A stretch of 64,000 nucleotides of DNA from NCBI GenBank assembly GCA_910586765.1, contig CAJUJJ010000001.1:138995-202994 (forward strand). Direction: 5' to 3'. Positions 1-8,454 of the stretch are shown here, in pieces; position 1 is the stretch's first letter, and the number at the start of each line of letters is the position of its first letter. The position numbers and the translations under genes were made by a program. Source of the stretch: an uncultured Clostridia bacterium (GTDB lineage: Bacteria; Bacillota; Clostridia; Lachnospirales; Anaerotignaceae). A model generated the notes under the pieces. The model was not told the origin of the DNA. It searched no databases and worked only from the letters and a program-made list of their open reading frames with translations.

Positions 1-588
1 AATCAAATAAATCAATACATTCCCTCAGAATGTTATACTATTTTATGTGAAAGTATTTTACAAGGCAAAGCACCTATATTTTTAGAACAATTTACATCTG
101 CTTTACATTATTGTATTCGTAACAAAACTCCTGAAGAAATTAAAAACATATTTGAAGTAACAGAAGGGTTAGAAAATCGCATTTATAAAGCATTTGATAC
201 ACAATATGAACTCAAAGACATTATTTCTTTTATCAAAACAAAAAGATATACTCAAACACATATACAAAGAATATTATTACACATATTACTGCAAATACAA
301 AAAGAAGATATACTTTATTTTAATGATACAATATACTGCCCTTATATTCGTGTATTAGGATTTCGTCGTGAAAAGCAGCATATACTCTCATTATTAAAAA
401 AACAATCCGCATTACCTTTACTCACCAATTTAAAGCAATATCAAACCATTTTAGACAAAAAAGGGCAATATCTGTTATCTCTTGAAACAAAATCTACTGA
501 CATTTATTTTATGGCATCTCCCAATAAAATATACCGTCGTATTCATCAAGATTTTACACAACCTATGGTTATGATTTCTCTTACTTAA
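1..588 (+). CDS. tmcAL: tRNA(Met) cytidine acetate ligase, C-terminal part (TmcAL/YlbM)
   Basis: The frame is open from the first base of the window to a TAA at 586-588, giving the last 195 residues; the N-terminal nucleotidyltransferase half lies outside. The visible part has the family's C-terminal features: a GLENRIYKA segment, then KTKRYT followed by a helix with RILLHILL, and later YIRVLGF. TmcAL makes N4-acetylcytidine at the wobble base of elongator tRNA-Met, using acetate and ATP. ylbJ follows 51 bases downstream on the same strand; the two belong to the same ylb neighbourhood in B. subtilis, together with rsmD and coaD, which also lie nearby here. The family call rests on these motifs. 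Confidence 0.85.
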   Translation, partial: NQINQYIPSECYTILCESILQGKAPIFLEQFTSALHYCIRNKTPEEIKNIFEVTEGLENRIYKAFDTQYELKDIISFIKTKRYTQTHIQRILLHILLQIQKEDILYFNDTIYCPYIRVLGFRREKQHILSLLKKQSALPLLTNLKQYQTILDKKGQYLLSLETKSTDIYFMASPNKIYRRIHQDFTQPMVMISLT

Positions 589-619
589 ACATAATATTAA
601 TACCAAAATGATATTATGT
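589..619 (+). other. Hairpin between tmcAL and ylbJ
   Basis: Two perfect 9-base arms, ACATAATAT at 589-597 and ATATTATGT at 611-619, flank a 13-base loop. The hairpin follows directly on the tmcAL stop and is not followed by a T run, so it looks more like a processing or RNA-stability element than a terminator. The ylbJ ribosome binding site AAAGGAGAG comes just after it. Confidence 0.4.
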
Positions 620-639
620 TTCACAAAGGAGAGTAAACC

Positions 640-1767
640 ATGAAACTACAAAATGTTCTTTTAACAATAGCTACACTTTTTTTGCTTTTTTGTCTTTTAT
701 GTTTTCCTCAAGCACTTTTACAAAAATCAATAGAAAGTGTAGATTTATGGTTTAATACTGTACTACCTTCTCTGTTTCCTTTTTTAACAGCAACGGGTAT
801 TTTAATCCGTTTAGGCATCGCTCACAAATTGGGTTATATTTTTCAGCCTATTATGAAACCTATATTCGGACTTTCGGGTATTTGTGCTTTTCCTCTTATA
901 TTAGGCATGATTTCTGGCTATCCTTCTGGTGCAAAAATAACGGTTACACTTTATCAAAATAATGCTCTTTCCCAAAAAGAAGCACAAGCTATACTTGCTT
1001 TTTGCAACAATCCAGGCCCTCTTTTTGTAGTGGGTACAGCAGGCACTGCCTTTTTAAAAAATCCAGCAATGGGATATTTTATGCTTTTTTGTATATTCGC
1101 TGGAGCAATTACAACAGGAATATTACTTCGCTTTTTTTATAAACCAGAAAATAATATTACTGCAAAATCAAACTATACTCTCTCTGCTCCCTCAGACATA
1201 GAATCTATAGGAAAAATATTAGCAAATTCTGTTGCTGATGCTATGGAAACAGTAACACAAATAGGCGGATTTATTATACTCTTTGGAGTTATTATAGAAG
1301 CATTTCAGCAAACAGGCATTATTGCGTTTTTTGCGAAGTATTTTTCTGGTATATTTTCTCTTTCTTATTCTGCTATTGCTGCAATATTAGGCGGCATATT
1401 AGAAATGACAAATGGTGCTTTCCTTTTAAGCCAATCCCCAGAACAAATACATACACAACTAACTGCAATTACAGCAATACTTTCATTTGGTGGATTATCT
1501 ATATTATCACAAACATTAGGCATACTATCCCCTATTCCTATATCTAGTGCAAAATATTTTTTCTCAAAATGCCTTAACAGCATTTTTTCAGCTATTATAT
1601 GCTTTTTTTGCTATCCTCTTTTTCAAAACAAATTAATAAAAGCAGTTTCTGTAAGCTCCTTTGCCACAAAAACTGCCCCTTTTTATTATCATTCATTTGT
1701 ATTTTATTTGTCTTTTTTATTGTTTGCATTATTATTACTTTCTTTTTATCATCTACGTCAAAAATAA
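640..1767 (+). CDS. ylbJ: Sporulation integral membrane protein YlbJ
   Basis: This 375-residue polytopic membrane protein begins with a hydrophobic helix (residues about 5-28) and has further membrane segments through to the C-terminus. It carries the family's motifs WFNTVLPSLFPF near residue 40 and GYPSGAK near residue 95. YlbJ is a nucleoside-transporter-like (Gate domain) protein needed for spore cortex formation in B. subtilis. The start is fixed by AAAGGAGAG placed 8 bases before the ATG. It is convergent with the coiled-coil gene at 1772, with only 4 bases between the two stops, so no separate terminator fits between them. Length matches the family (about 400). Confidence 0.9.
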   Translation: MKLQNVLLTIATLFLLFCLLCFPQALLQKSIESVDLWFNTVLPSLFPFLTATGILIRLGIAHKLGYIFQPIMKPIFGLSGICAFPLILGMISGYPSGAKITVTLYQNNALSQKEAQAILAFCNNPGPLFVVGTAGTAFLKNPAMGYFMLFCIFAGAITTGILLRFFYKPENNITAKSNYTLSAPSDIESIGKILANSVADAMETVTQIGGFIILFGVIIEAFQQTGIIAFFAKYFSGIFSLSYSAIAAILGGILEMTNGAFLLSQSPEQIHTQLTAITAILSFGGLSILSQTLGILSPIPISSAKYFFSKCLNSIFSAIICFFCYPLFQNKLIKAVSVSSFATKTAPFYYHSFVFYLSFLLFALLLLSFYHLRQK

Positions 1768-1771
1768 ATTT

Positions 1772-2275
1772 TTATCTGCCTAAACGTAACTCTTGTATGT
1801 TTTCAGACAATACCGACAATGTATCACCGAAATATTGGTCTGTTTTCATACTTTCATCATATACTACATTTTTAAGCTCTCTCAGCCTTTCCTGTGCTGT
1901 ACCAAGCACTTCTTCTGCGTATTCCATTGCTCCAATACGCAGTTCTTTTGATGTCTTTTTTGCATTATCTACAATTTCCGCCGCCTGCTCATATGCTAAT
2001 TTTGTAACTTCATTTTCATCAACCATACGTTTTACACGTTCTTCTGCATTTTTTACAATTTCATCTGCTTCTTTTTGGGCATCAATTAATATTTTATTCC
2101 TTTCCTCAATAACCCATTTTGACTGTTTTAATTCGTTAGGAAGTTTCATACGAATTTCTGTAATAATCTCATACAGTTCTTCTTTATCAACAGATACTCT
2201 ATTACTAAAGGGCACTGCACGGCTATTATCCAATGTTTCTTCCAATTCGTTTAACAAATCCAAAACTGTTTCCAT
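1772..2275 (-). CDS. Coiled-coil protein (V-type ATPase subunit E-like), unknown function
   Basis: This 167-residue, highly charged, mostly helical protein has a long coiled coil across residues about 50-130, rich in Glu, Lys and Ala, of the kind seen in ATP synthase stator subunits and DivIVA-type proteins. It has no signal peptide or membrane helix. It follows coaD on the same strand. An in-frame GTG at 2288-2290 overlaps the coaD stop, but GAGGGA sits 6 bases before the ATG at 2273-2275, so I use that ATG. The same kind of gene is common after coaD in Clostridia, usually named only 'ATPase'. A role in scaffolding at the membrane or septum is possible but not shown. Confidence 0.7.
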   Translation of the reverse strand: METVLDLLNELEETLDNSRAVPFSNRVSVDKEELYEIITEIRMKLPNELKQSKWVIEERNKILIDAQKEADEIVKNAEERVKRMVDENEVTKLAYEQAAEIVDNAKKTSKELRIGAMEYAEEVLGTAQERLRELKNVVYDESMKTDQYFGDTLSVLSENIQELRLGR

Positions 2276-2286
2276 ATTGCATTCCC

Positions 2287-2766
2287 TCACTTTTTATATT
2301 TTTCTGCTATAAACTCCCTGATTTCTTTTGGCACCATAAAATCAATATTGCCTCCAAATACAGCAACCTCTTTTACATTTGTAGAACTTAATGCCAAATG
2401 CTCCTCATCTGCTGCTAAAAAAATGGTTTCAATCGCTCCATACAATTTTCTATTAATCAAATACATTTGAAATTCAGCTGCAAAATCTATACTATTACGC
2501 AGCCCTCTAATGGCAACTGTTGCACCAATTTCTTTTGCAAAATCTACAAAAAGCCCTTGAAAGGACGCAATTTCTACATTTTTAATTTCTTTTGTAACCA
2601 ACTCTAAATGATGTTTTCTTTCTTCTACTGTAAATAGTGCCTTTTTATTGGGGTTTTCCAATATCGCTACTACTAAATGGTCTGTAATCTCTGCTGCCCT
2701 TTTTATAATGTCAAGGTGTCCTAATGTAACAGGGTCAAAACTCCCTGCATAAATTGCTTTTATCAT
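2287..2766 (-). CDS. coaD: Pantetheine-phosphate adenylyltransferase
   Basis: CoaD transfers AMP from ATP to 4'-phosphopantetheine to give dephospho-CoA, the penultimate step of coenzyme A synthesis in the cytosol. The 159-residue product shows the nucleotidyltransferase signature GSFDPVTLGHLDII (residues 8-21), with the T/HxGH ATP-binding turn, and the C-terminal SSTNVKE motif that matches the family's ISSTxxKE. Length is typical. The ATG overlaps the rsmD stop by four bases (ATGA), which points to translational coupling. It is the second gene of the rsmD-coaD-coiled-coil operon. Confidence 0.95.
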   Translation of the reverse strand: MIKAIYAGSFDPVTLGHLDIIKRAAEITDHLVVAILENPNKKALFTVEERKHHLELVTKEIKNVEIASFQGLFVDFAKEIGATVAIRGLRNSIDFAAEFQMYLINRKLYGAIETIFLAADEEHLALSSTNVKEVAVFGGNIDFMVPKEIREFIAEKYKK

Positions 2767-3323
2767 ATTTCCTTTTCCTCCAACGCCAGAAATGTCATCA
2801 CTGTCGTTTTATAGTTCTTTTCTTTTACCATATTTAAACCACAAATTTCTTTTCTCTGTATTTGTGCACTTCTTTCCCATATAATATATCCTTGCTCTTT
2901 CAACAATTCATATTCTACAATTTTACTGCAAACATCTTCGGCTAATCCCGACTGATACGGTGGGTCTAAAAATATAATGTCAAACTTTTTTTGTTGTGTC
3001 TTTAATAAAGAAAGTGCTTCTTGTACTTCTTTTTGCAGTAAAACAGCATATTGCTTTAATTTTGTATGTTCTAAATTTTCGGTTATCATTTCACAGGCTT
3101 TTTTTGATTTTTCTACAAAAACACATTCTTTTGCTCCTCTACTGAGTGCTTCAATACCTATTGCACCACTACCTGAAAACAAATCCAAAAATGTACACTG
3201 TGGCAAATCAAATGCAATGATATTAAATAATGTTTCTTTCATACGGTCTGTTGTAGGTCTTGTTTGTAAGCCTTCTATTGTTTTTAATTTATGTCCTTTT
3301 GCCTTTCCCGCAATGACACGCAT
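2763..3323 (-). CDS. rsmD: 16S rRNA (guanine(966)-N(2))-methyltransferase
   Basis: This 186-residue Rossmann-fold methyltransferase has the RsmD N-terminus MRVIAGKAKG, the RPTTDRMKETLFN segment, the SAM-binding loop DLFSGSGAIGIEALSRGA (residues about 46-63) and the catalytic DPPY at about residue 121. It methylates G966 of 16S rRNA at N2 using S-adenosylmethionine. AAAAGGTG precedes the ATG. It is first in the operon and overlaps coaD. A promoter candidate lies 80 bases upstream at 3405-3433. Confidence 0.95.
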   Translation of the reverse strand: MRVIAGKAKGHKLKTIEGLQTRPTTDRMKETLFNIIAFDLPQCTFLDLFSGSGAIGIEALSRGAKECVFVEKSKKACEMITENLEHTKLKQYAVLLQKEVQEALSLLKTQQKKFDIIFLDPPYQSGLAEDVCSKIVEYELLKEQGYIIWERSAQIQRKEICGLNMVKEKNYKTTVMTFLALEEKEI

Positions 3324-3404
3324 ATTTTGTCACACCTTTTTTTACAAAATACTTCTTATTCCATCAAACGAACAAATCTTTTTACTATTTTCTACATCTT
3401 TTAG

Positions 3405-3433
3405 AGTATAGCAAATAATATATAAAAAAACAA
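3405..3433 (-). promoter_or_regulatory. Candidate sigma-A promoter for rsmD-coaD
   Basis: Read on the minus strand: TTGTTT (-35), a 17-base spacer, then TATACT (-10) preceded by an extended TG (TGCTATACT). It lies in the gap between recG and rsmD and would start transcription about 75 bases before the rsmD ATG. The -35 is weak (3/6), but the extended -10 compensates. Confidence 0.5.
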
Positions 3434-3478
3434 TAATAAATCTTTTACAAAAAACTTACTATTATGATGTTTTGTTTA

Positions 3479-5518
3479 TTATATAGACAACTGTGCATCT
3501 TTCCACAACGCTGTTACTTGTTGTTTTAACTGTTGATGTATTTCTAACTGCAACTGTTTATCTTTTTGAAGCAATGTTTCTGCTGCCTGCTGTGCCTCTT
3601 TTAATATAGGCATATCTTTATACAAATTACCAATTTTTAATTCTGGCAAGCCATGCTGTTTTGTTCCAAAAAATTCTCCTGGCCCTCTCAATTTTAAATC
3701 CATTTCCGATATGACAAAGCCATCACTAGATTTTGACATAACATTCATTCTCTGTTTGGCTATTTTATTTTTGCCCTCATTTATCAATATACAATAAGAC
3801 TTTTCACTTCCTCGTCCTACTCTACCCCTTAACTGATGCAGTTGTGCCAATCCAAAACGTTCTGCATTTTCAATCAGCATAATCACAGCATTTGGCACAT
3901 TAATACCTACTTCAATTACTGTTGTAGAAACAAGTACATCAATTTCTCCTTTTGAAAACTGTTCCATAATATTCTGTTTTTCTTTTGCTTTCATTTTGCC
4001 ATGTACACAAGTTACTCTATATCCTTTTAGTGTTCCCTCTTGTAACGCCTCTGTATAAGAAAGCACTGCTTGTACTTCCATTTTCTCATTTTCTTCTATC
4101 ATAGGACAAATAATATAACATTGCAAACCCATATCCGCATACTTTTTTATAAAATGATATATTCTTTCTCTATAAGCTGGTGTTACAGCAATGGTATCAA
4201 TTTTTTTCCTTCCTGGAGGCAGTTCATCAATAATAGAAATATCCAAATCTCCATACAATATCAATGCCAATGTTCTGGGTATAGGTGTCGCTGTCATAAC
4301 AAGCACATGAGGATTTTCTCCTTTTTCAGACAATGCACTTCTTTGTCTTACGCCAAAACGATGCTGCTCATCTGTTATAACAAGTCCCAATTTATAAAAT
4401 ATAACACTTTTTTGTATGACTGCGTGTGTACCTAATATCATTTGTGCTTCGCCAGTAGAAATTTGCTCCAATACTGTTCTTTTTTGTTTTGCTGTCAAAG
4501 AACCTGACAACAATACTGTTTTTATTCCTAAATTATCAAACATATCACAAAAAGATTTATAATGCTGTTCTGCTAAAACTTCTGTAGGTACCATCAATAC
4601 TACCTGATAACCATTTTGTATTGTCCAATACGCTGCTGTCATAGCAACAGCCGTTTTGCCACTTCCTACATCTCCCTGTACAAGTCTATTCATCACTTTT
4701 CCTTTTATCATATCTTTTTTGATTTCTTCTAGTACATTTTTTTGTGCATTGGTCATAGTAAAAGGCAACATTTTTTCAAATTCTTCTACAGCATACTCTT
4801 TTTGTAATATAATCCCTTTTTTTCCTTCCTGCAATGTTTGTTTCATCAAAAGCAACCCCAACTGCAACAAAAAAAATTCTTCAAATACAAGCCTTCTCCT
4901 TGCTTGAAAAAATCTTTCTTGTGTTTGAGGAAAATGTATATTCTCTATTGCAAAATTACATTCACAAAGTAAATATTCGTTTCTTATCCAAAAAGGCAAA
5001 CATTCGTTTAACTGCCCTCTTAACTGCTCTAATACTTCCCCTATCAATTTTCGCCATATTTTTTGTGATAAGCCATTTACAGAAGGGTATATCGGCACAA
5101 TTTTATCCATAGCAATTTCTGCTTTTTCATATTCTGGAGATGCTACCTCCAATTTACCATATTTTTTTTGCAATTTGCCTGTAAACAAATATTGTGTTTT
5201 TTCATCAAACGCCTTCTTCATGTATATTTGATTATACCAAACAGCAAATACACTTCCTGTTTCATCATACAATTTAATACGAGTAAATGTAATATTTTTA
5301 ACACGTATACTTTCTCCTTGCCCTTTTACACGAGCAATAAATGTATTTTCTTCATTTAACACCAAATCCTTTATTTTACATACATTACTCCTATCATTAT
5401 ATTCTCTTGGAAAATGTGTTAACAAGTCTTTTGCTGTATAGATACCAATACTATTTAATTTTTTTGCTCTCTGTTCTCCTACATTTGGCAGTTCTGAAAC
5501 AGTACAATTCAAATTCAT
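3479..5518 (-). CDS. recG: ATP-dependent DNA helicase RecG
   Basis: RecG remodels stalled replication forks and branch-migrates Holliday junctions. The 679-residue product has an N-terminal wedge/OB domain (about 1-230), Walker A GDVGSGKTAVA near residue 285, the DEQH Walker B near 385, a TATPIPRT motif, and a C-terminal helicase domain with QLRGRVGRG and the GPGEFFGTKQHG RecG signature. An in-frame GTG at 5530 would run into the AGGAG ribosome site, so the ATG at 5516-5518, 11 bases after AGGAG, is chosen. It lies 81 bases downstream of the fakA-type gene; the gap holds two ACGTTTTTTTATx repeats. Confidence 0.95.
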   Translation of the reverse strand: MNLNCTVSELPNVGEQRAKKLNSIGIYTAKDLLTHFPREYNDRSNVCKIKDLVLNEENTFIARVKGQGESIRVKNITFTRIKLYDETGSVFAVWYNQIYMKKAFDEKTQYLFTGKLQKKYGKLEVASPEYEKAEIAMDKIVPIYPSVNGLSQKIWRKLIGEVLEQLRGQLNECLPFWIRNEYLLCECNFAIENIHFPQTQERFFQARRRLVFEEFFLLQLGLLLMKQTLQEGKKGIILQKEYAVEEFEKMLPFTMTNAQKNVLEEIKKDMIKGKVMNRLVQGDVGSGKTAVAMTAAYWTIQNGYQVVLMVPTEVLAEQHYKSFCDMFDNLGIKTVLLSGSLTAKQKRTVLEQISTGEAQMILGTHAVIQKSVIFYKLGLVITDEQHRFGVRQRSALSEKGENPHVLVMTATPIPRTLALILYGDLDISIIDELPPGRKKIDTIAVTPAYRERIYHFIKKYADMGLQCYIICPMIEENEKMEVQAVLSYTEALQEGTLKGYRVTCVHGKMKAKEKQNIMEQFSKGEIDVLVSTTVIEVGINVPNAVIMLIENAERFGLAQLHQLRGRVGRGSEKSYCILINEGKNKIAKQRMNVMSKSSDGFVISEMDLKLRGPGEFFGTKQHGLPELKIGNLYKDMPILKEAQQAAETLLQKDKQLQLEIHQQLKQQVTALWKDAQLSI

Positions 5519-5599
5519 ATATTTATACACTCCTATAAAAAAACGTCATAAAAAAACGTAATCGTTCTTTCATAACGCCCTTTTATTATTTTACAAATT

Positions 5600-7258
5600 T
5601 TATTCTACAGAAATAATATAATAATATAATGGTTGTCCTCCTCTTTGCAATTCTATATCACAATTTGGAAAATTCTTTTCGGCATATTTTTTTACATTTT
5701 CTGCCTCTTTTTGTGTAACATCTTCCCCATAATAAATGCTAATCATTTCTGCTTCTTCTGTTACGATTTTTTTAAGAAGTTCCTTTGCACCATTTTCAGC
5801 ACTTTTTGATATGACAGCAATATTGTCTTCCTGCATACCAATAATATCCCCTTCTTGTATTTGTTTTCCGCCAAACACTGTTTCTCTTACCGCATATGTG
5901 ACACTTGCTGATACAACATTTTCCATACTTTCTACCATCGTTTGCTGCATTTGCTGTACATCTTGTTCTGTTACATTTAACATTGCTGTAATGCCTTGTG
6001 GTATTGTCTTAGAAGGTATTACAATAACAGTTTTATCTTTTATCAATTTTGCTGCTTGTTCTCCTGCTAATATAATATTTTTATTATTAGGCAATATAAA
6101 AACTGTTTTTGCATTTACTCTTTCAACAGCATTTAATATATCTTCTGTACTAGGGTTCATTGTTTGTCCCCCTTGTATCACTTCATCAACGCCTAAATTT
6201 TTAAATATTTTACTTAATCCATCTCCAGGAGAAACTGCAACAAATCCAATTTCTTTTTTCTCTGCTGTTTTTTGTTCTGCTTGTTCTGTTTTATATTTTT
6301 GAGAAGAAGAAAAGTCAATACGATTGGTATGTTGTTGTCTCATATTGTCAATTTTCAATCCGCTTAATTCTCCTATTAACAACGCTTTTTCCAGTGCAAG
6401 TCCAGGGTGGTCTGTATGCACATGTATTTTAATTAATTCCTCATCACTTACACAAACAATAGAATCTCCTATTGTAGCAAGATATGTTTTCAAATTTTGT
6501 ACTACTTTTTCTTCTACATTATTTACTAATATAAAAAATTCTGTACAATATCCAAATGTAATGCTAGTATTTTCTACAGAAGCCAGTGCTTCAAAATTTT
6601 CTGTCTGATTTTGTGAAGGTTCTGCTGTTTTTAATACTTCTATACTATTTCTGCTTTCAAAAGCACCTTCCAGCAAATACAACAAACCTTTTCCACCAGC
6701 ATCAACAACACCTGCTTGTTTTAATACAGGCAGCATTTCTGTTGTTTGCAAAAGCATAGCATTTCCATCTTCTATTATTTTTTGCAAAAATACATCAATA
6801 TCTTGTGTTGTTTCTGCCATTTTAGAAGCACTATCTGCACACGCTTTTGCTACCGTCAATATCGTACCCTCTTTAGGCTTCATAACTGCCTTATATGCCG
6901 TTTTTACTGCCTGCTGGAGTGCTTGTGCCAATTCTTTTACATCTGCTTCTTCTAGGCCTTCTAAGCCCTTTGAAAAGCCTCTTAATATTTGAGAAGTAAT
7001 TACACCTGAATTTCCCCTTGCTCCACGTAAAGCACCATTTGATATAGCTTTTGCTACTTCACTGATAGAAAGAGAATTTATTTTTTCTGCCTCTTTTGCT
7101 GCTGCAAGTGCTGTTAATGACATATTTGTACCTGTGTCGCCATCTGGTACGGGAAATACATTGAGTGCATCTACAATCTGCCTCTTTTCATTTAGACGGT
7201 TTGCTCCTGCAATTATCATTTTTTTCAGTACCAAACCATTTAATTTTGTTAATGCCAC
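5600..7258 (-). CDS. DAK2/DhaL domain kinase, FakA/YloV family
   Basis: The 552-residue product has an N-terminal DhaL (DAK2) nucleotide-binding domain (about 1-200) with the metal-binding motif VPDGDTGTNM and the loop GARGNSGVITSQILRG. A FakA-type middle and C-terminal region follows, with FGYCTEF near residue 240. In Firmicutes this architecture is fatty acid kinase FakA, which phosphorylates fatty acids held by FakB for phospholipid synthesis. No fakB is visible here, so the substrate is inferred from the family. It starts with GTG after GAGGAGG. It follows the asp23-family gene by 18 bases, the same yloU-yloV pair as in B. subtilis. Confidence 0.85.
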   Translation of the reverse strand: MALTKLNGLVLKKMIIAGANRLNEKRQIVDALNVFPVPDGDTGTNMSLTALAAAKEAEKINSLSISEVAKAISNGALRGARGNSGVITSQILRGFSKGLEGLEEADVKELAQALQQAVKTAYKAVMKPKEGTILTVAKACADSASKMAETTQDIDVFLQKIIEDGNAMLLQTTEMLPVLKQAGVVDAGGKGLLYLLEGAFESRNSIEVLKTAEPSQNQTENFEALASVENTSITFGYCTEFFILVNNVEEKVVQNLKTYLATIGDSIVCVSDEELIKIHVHTDHPGLALEKALLIGELSGLKIDNMRQQHTNRIDFSSSQKYKTEQAEQKTAEKKEIGFVAVSPGDGLSKIFKNLGVDEVIQGGQTMNPSTEDILNAVERVNAKTVFILPNNKNIILAGEQAAKLIKDKTVIVIPSKTIPQGITAMLNVTEQDVQQMQQTMVESMENVVSASVTYAVRETVFGGKQIQEGDIIGMQEDNIAVISKSAENGAKELLKKIVTEEAEMISIYYGEDVTQKEAENVKKYAEKNFPNCDIELQRGGQPLYYYIISVE

Positions 7259-7276
7259 TTTGTTTTTCCTCCTCTA

Positions 7277-7633
7277 TCAGTTATCTACACGTACGCCATC
7301 TACAAAAATATTAATGCCCTCTACTTGTAATCCTGCATATTCTTCTACTTTATATTTTACAGTGCTAATAATATTGTTTGCAATAACAGAAATATTTGTT
7401 CCATACTCTACTATAATATGAAATTCTAAATTAATCTTATTTTCATTAATCGTCATTTTAATGCCTTTTGTCAAACTTTCCAATTTCAAAAGTTGTACAA
7501 GTCCATCTTTTACATTTTTTGCTGCCATACCTACAATACCATAACAATCTAAAGCTGCATAACCTGCAATTCTTGCAATTACTTCATAATCTATTGTAAT
7601 AACGCCATATTCGTTTTCTAATTTTGCCGTCAT
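7277..7633 (-). CDS. Asp23/Gls24 family envelope stress protein (YloU)
   Basis: This 118-residue protein has the compact alpha/beta Asp23 fold. It begins with ENEYGVITIDYEVIARIAGYAA, and VEYGTNISVIANNI and VEGINIFVDGVRVD follow. Members sit at the membrane or envelope and are linked to alkaline or cell-wall stress; the exact role is unknown. GGGAGG lies 10 bases before the ATG. It is the first gene of the asp23-fakA unit, diverging from rpmB across a 260-base gap. That order is the same as yloU-yloV beside rpmB in B. subtilis. Confidence 0.85.
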   Translation of the reverse strand: MTAKLENEYGVITIDYEVIARIAGYAALDCYGIVGMAAKNVKDGLVQLLKLESLTKGIKMTINENKINLEFHIIVEYGTNISVIANNIISTVKYKVEEYAGLQVEGINIFVDGVRVDN

Positions 7634-7822
7634 AAGGTTTCAACCTCCCGAAAATAGTTCTATATTGTGATTTTACTTCAGTATACCATTAAACATTACT
7701 TTTTTAAATGGAAAATACAAAAAAACTTTATTAACAATAACATATTTTCATTTTTTTGACAATACTAACAATCTATTCCGTTATTTTATCAGAAATAAAA
7801 TAACAAAAAACAAAATACTATA

Positions 7823-7851
7823 TTGCAAAAAATATTGTTTTCTGATAAAAT
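7823..7851 (+). promoter_or_regulatory. Candidate sigma-A promoter for rpmB
   Basis: TTGCAA at 7823-7828, 17 bases, then TAAAAT at 7846-7851 (5/6 match). Transcription would begin near 7858, about 36 bases before the rpmB ATG. The remainder of the 260-base asp23/rpmB gap is very AT-rich, and I see no gene in it. Confidence 0.55.
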
Positions 7852-7893
7852 ACTTTTGTTGTGTCACATAAGCAAGCAAGGAGGTGCTTCATA

Positions 7894-8094
7894 ATGGCTA
7901 AATGTGAGATTTGTGAAAAAGGTCAAATAAAAGGCCACAGAATTAGCATTAACCGTAGTCAGGTTAGTAGACGTGCAAACAGAAAATGGAAACCTAATGT
8001 AAAAAAGGTTAAAATCATTGATAACGGAACAGTAAAATCAATTTACATCTGTACAAGATGTTTGCGTTCCAATAAAGTAACACGTGCAATATAA
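7894..8094 (+). CDS. rpmB: 50S ribosomal protein L28
   Basis: This 66-residue basic protein of the large ribosomal subunit begins MAKCEICEKG. It contains two CxxC pairs, CEIC at residues 4-7 and CTRC near residue 55, so it is the zinc-binding (C+) form of L28. The reading frame extends upstream to a GTG at 7861, but AAGGAGG at 7877-7883 points to the ATG at 7894. It is a single-gene unit with its own promoter and a strong terminator, convergent with thiN and the small membrane gene, as in B. subtilis. Confidence 0.97.
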   Translation: MAKCEICEKGQIKGHRISINRSQVSRRANRKWKPNVKKVKIIDNGTVKSIYICTRCLRSNKVTRAI

Positions 8095-8097
8095 TAA

Positions 8098-8135
8098 ATA
8101 ATACCCACTACCATTTTAGTGGGTATTATTTTTTT
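8098..8135 (+). terminator. Rho-independent terminator of rpmB
   Basis: Perfect 13-base arms (8098-8110 and 8117-8129) flank the loop CCATTT, followed by a T run. It begins 3 bases after the rpmB stop. The minus-strand reading is also A/T-flanked, so it may stop transcription from both sides. Confidence 0.9.
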
Positions 8136-8143
8136 ATATTTTT

Positions 8144-8308
8144 TTAACAATCAGAAAATAACAAAAATCCTCCTGTTGCCACCAGCACTACTGCTACAAT
8201 AAATCCCCACCAAGGTATAATCAGCACAACCAACATACCGCACCCGCCAGAAAACAATGCTAAACCTAGCAGACGCTTTTGAGGCACACCGCCAAATCGT
8301 CTGCCCAT
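8144..8308 (-). CDS. Small membrane protein of 54 residues, unknown function
   Basis: This short gene encodes MGRRFGGVPQKR followed by about 40 residues dominated by Leu, Val, Ile and Gly. There are two likely membrane segments split by a PWW turn, and the protein ends FSDC. The ATG at 8306-8308 is preceded by GAGGTGG six bases away; a second in-frame ATG at 8321-8323 lacks a ribosome site. A minus-strand TTGACA at 8355-8360 suggests its own promoter. Codons such as CTG and GTG are more frequent than in its neighbours. It sits between thiN and rpmB, the position of spoVM in B. subtilis, but the sequence does not resemble SpoVM. I do not recognise the family. Confidence 0.65.
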   Translation of the reverse strand: MGRRFGGVPQKRLLGLALFSGGCGMLVVLIIPWWGFIVAVVLVATGGFLLFSDC

Positions 8309-8404
8309 ATACAGCCACCTCATTTTTTCTTTTATTATTATATTATACTTAAAATGTCAAAGGTATTCGTAAATTTATATTATAAAAATAAATATATACT
8401 ATAC

Positions 8405-8446
8405 AAAAAAAGTTCTACTCATTTTTTCATCAGCAGAACTTTTTTT
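8405..8446 (-). terminator. Terminator downstream of thiN
   Basis: Perfect arms AAAAAAAGTTCT (8405-8416) and AGAACTTTTTTT (8435-8446) enclose an 18-base loop. On the minus strand the T run follows directly, 9 bases after the thiN stop, closing the long priA-to-thiN operon. The symmetric A/T tails would allow use in either direction. Confidence 0.85.
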
Positions 8447-8454
8447 ATTTTTTA

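Noticed and set aside
1599..2312. 237-codon Ser-rich open frame on the plus strand
   Set aside because: It overlaps the end of ylbJ and lies opposite the coiled-coil gene; composition is that of a shadow frame.
8144..8308. SpoVM in the thiN-rpmB gap
   Set aside because: The gene there is a two-segment hydrophobic protein of 54 residues, not the 26-residue amphipathic SpoVM pattern.
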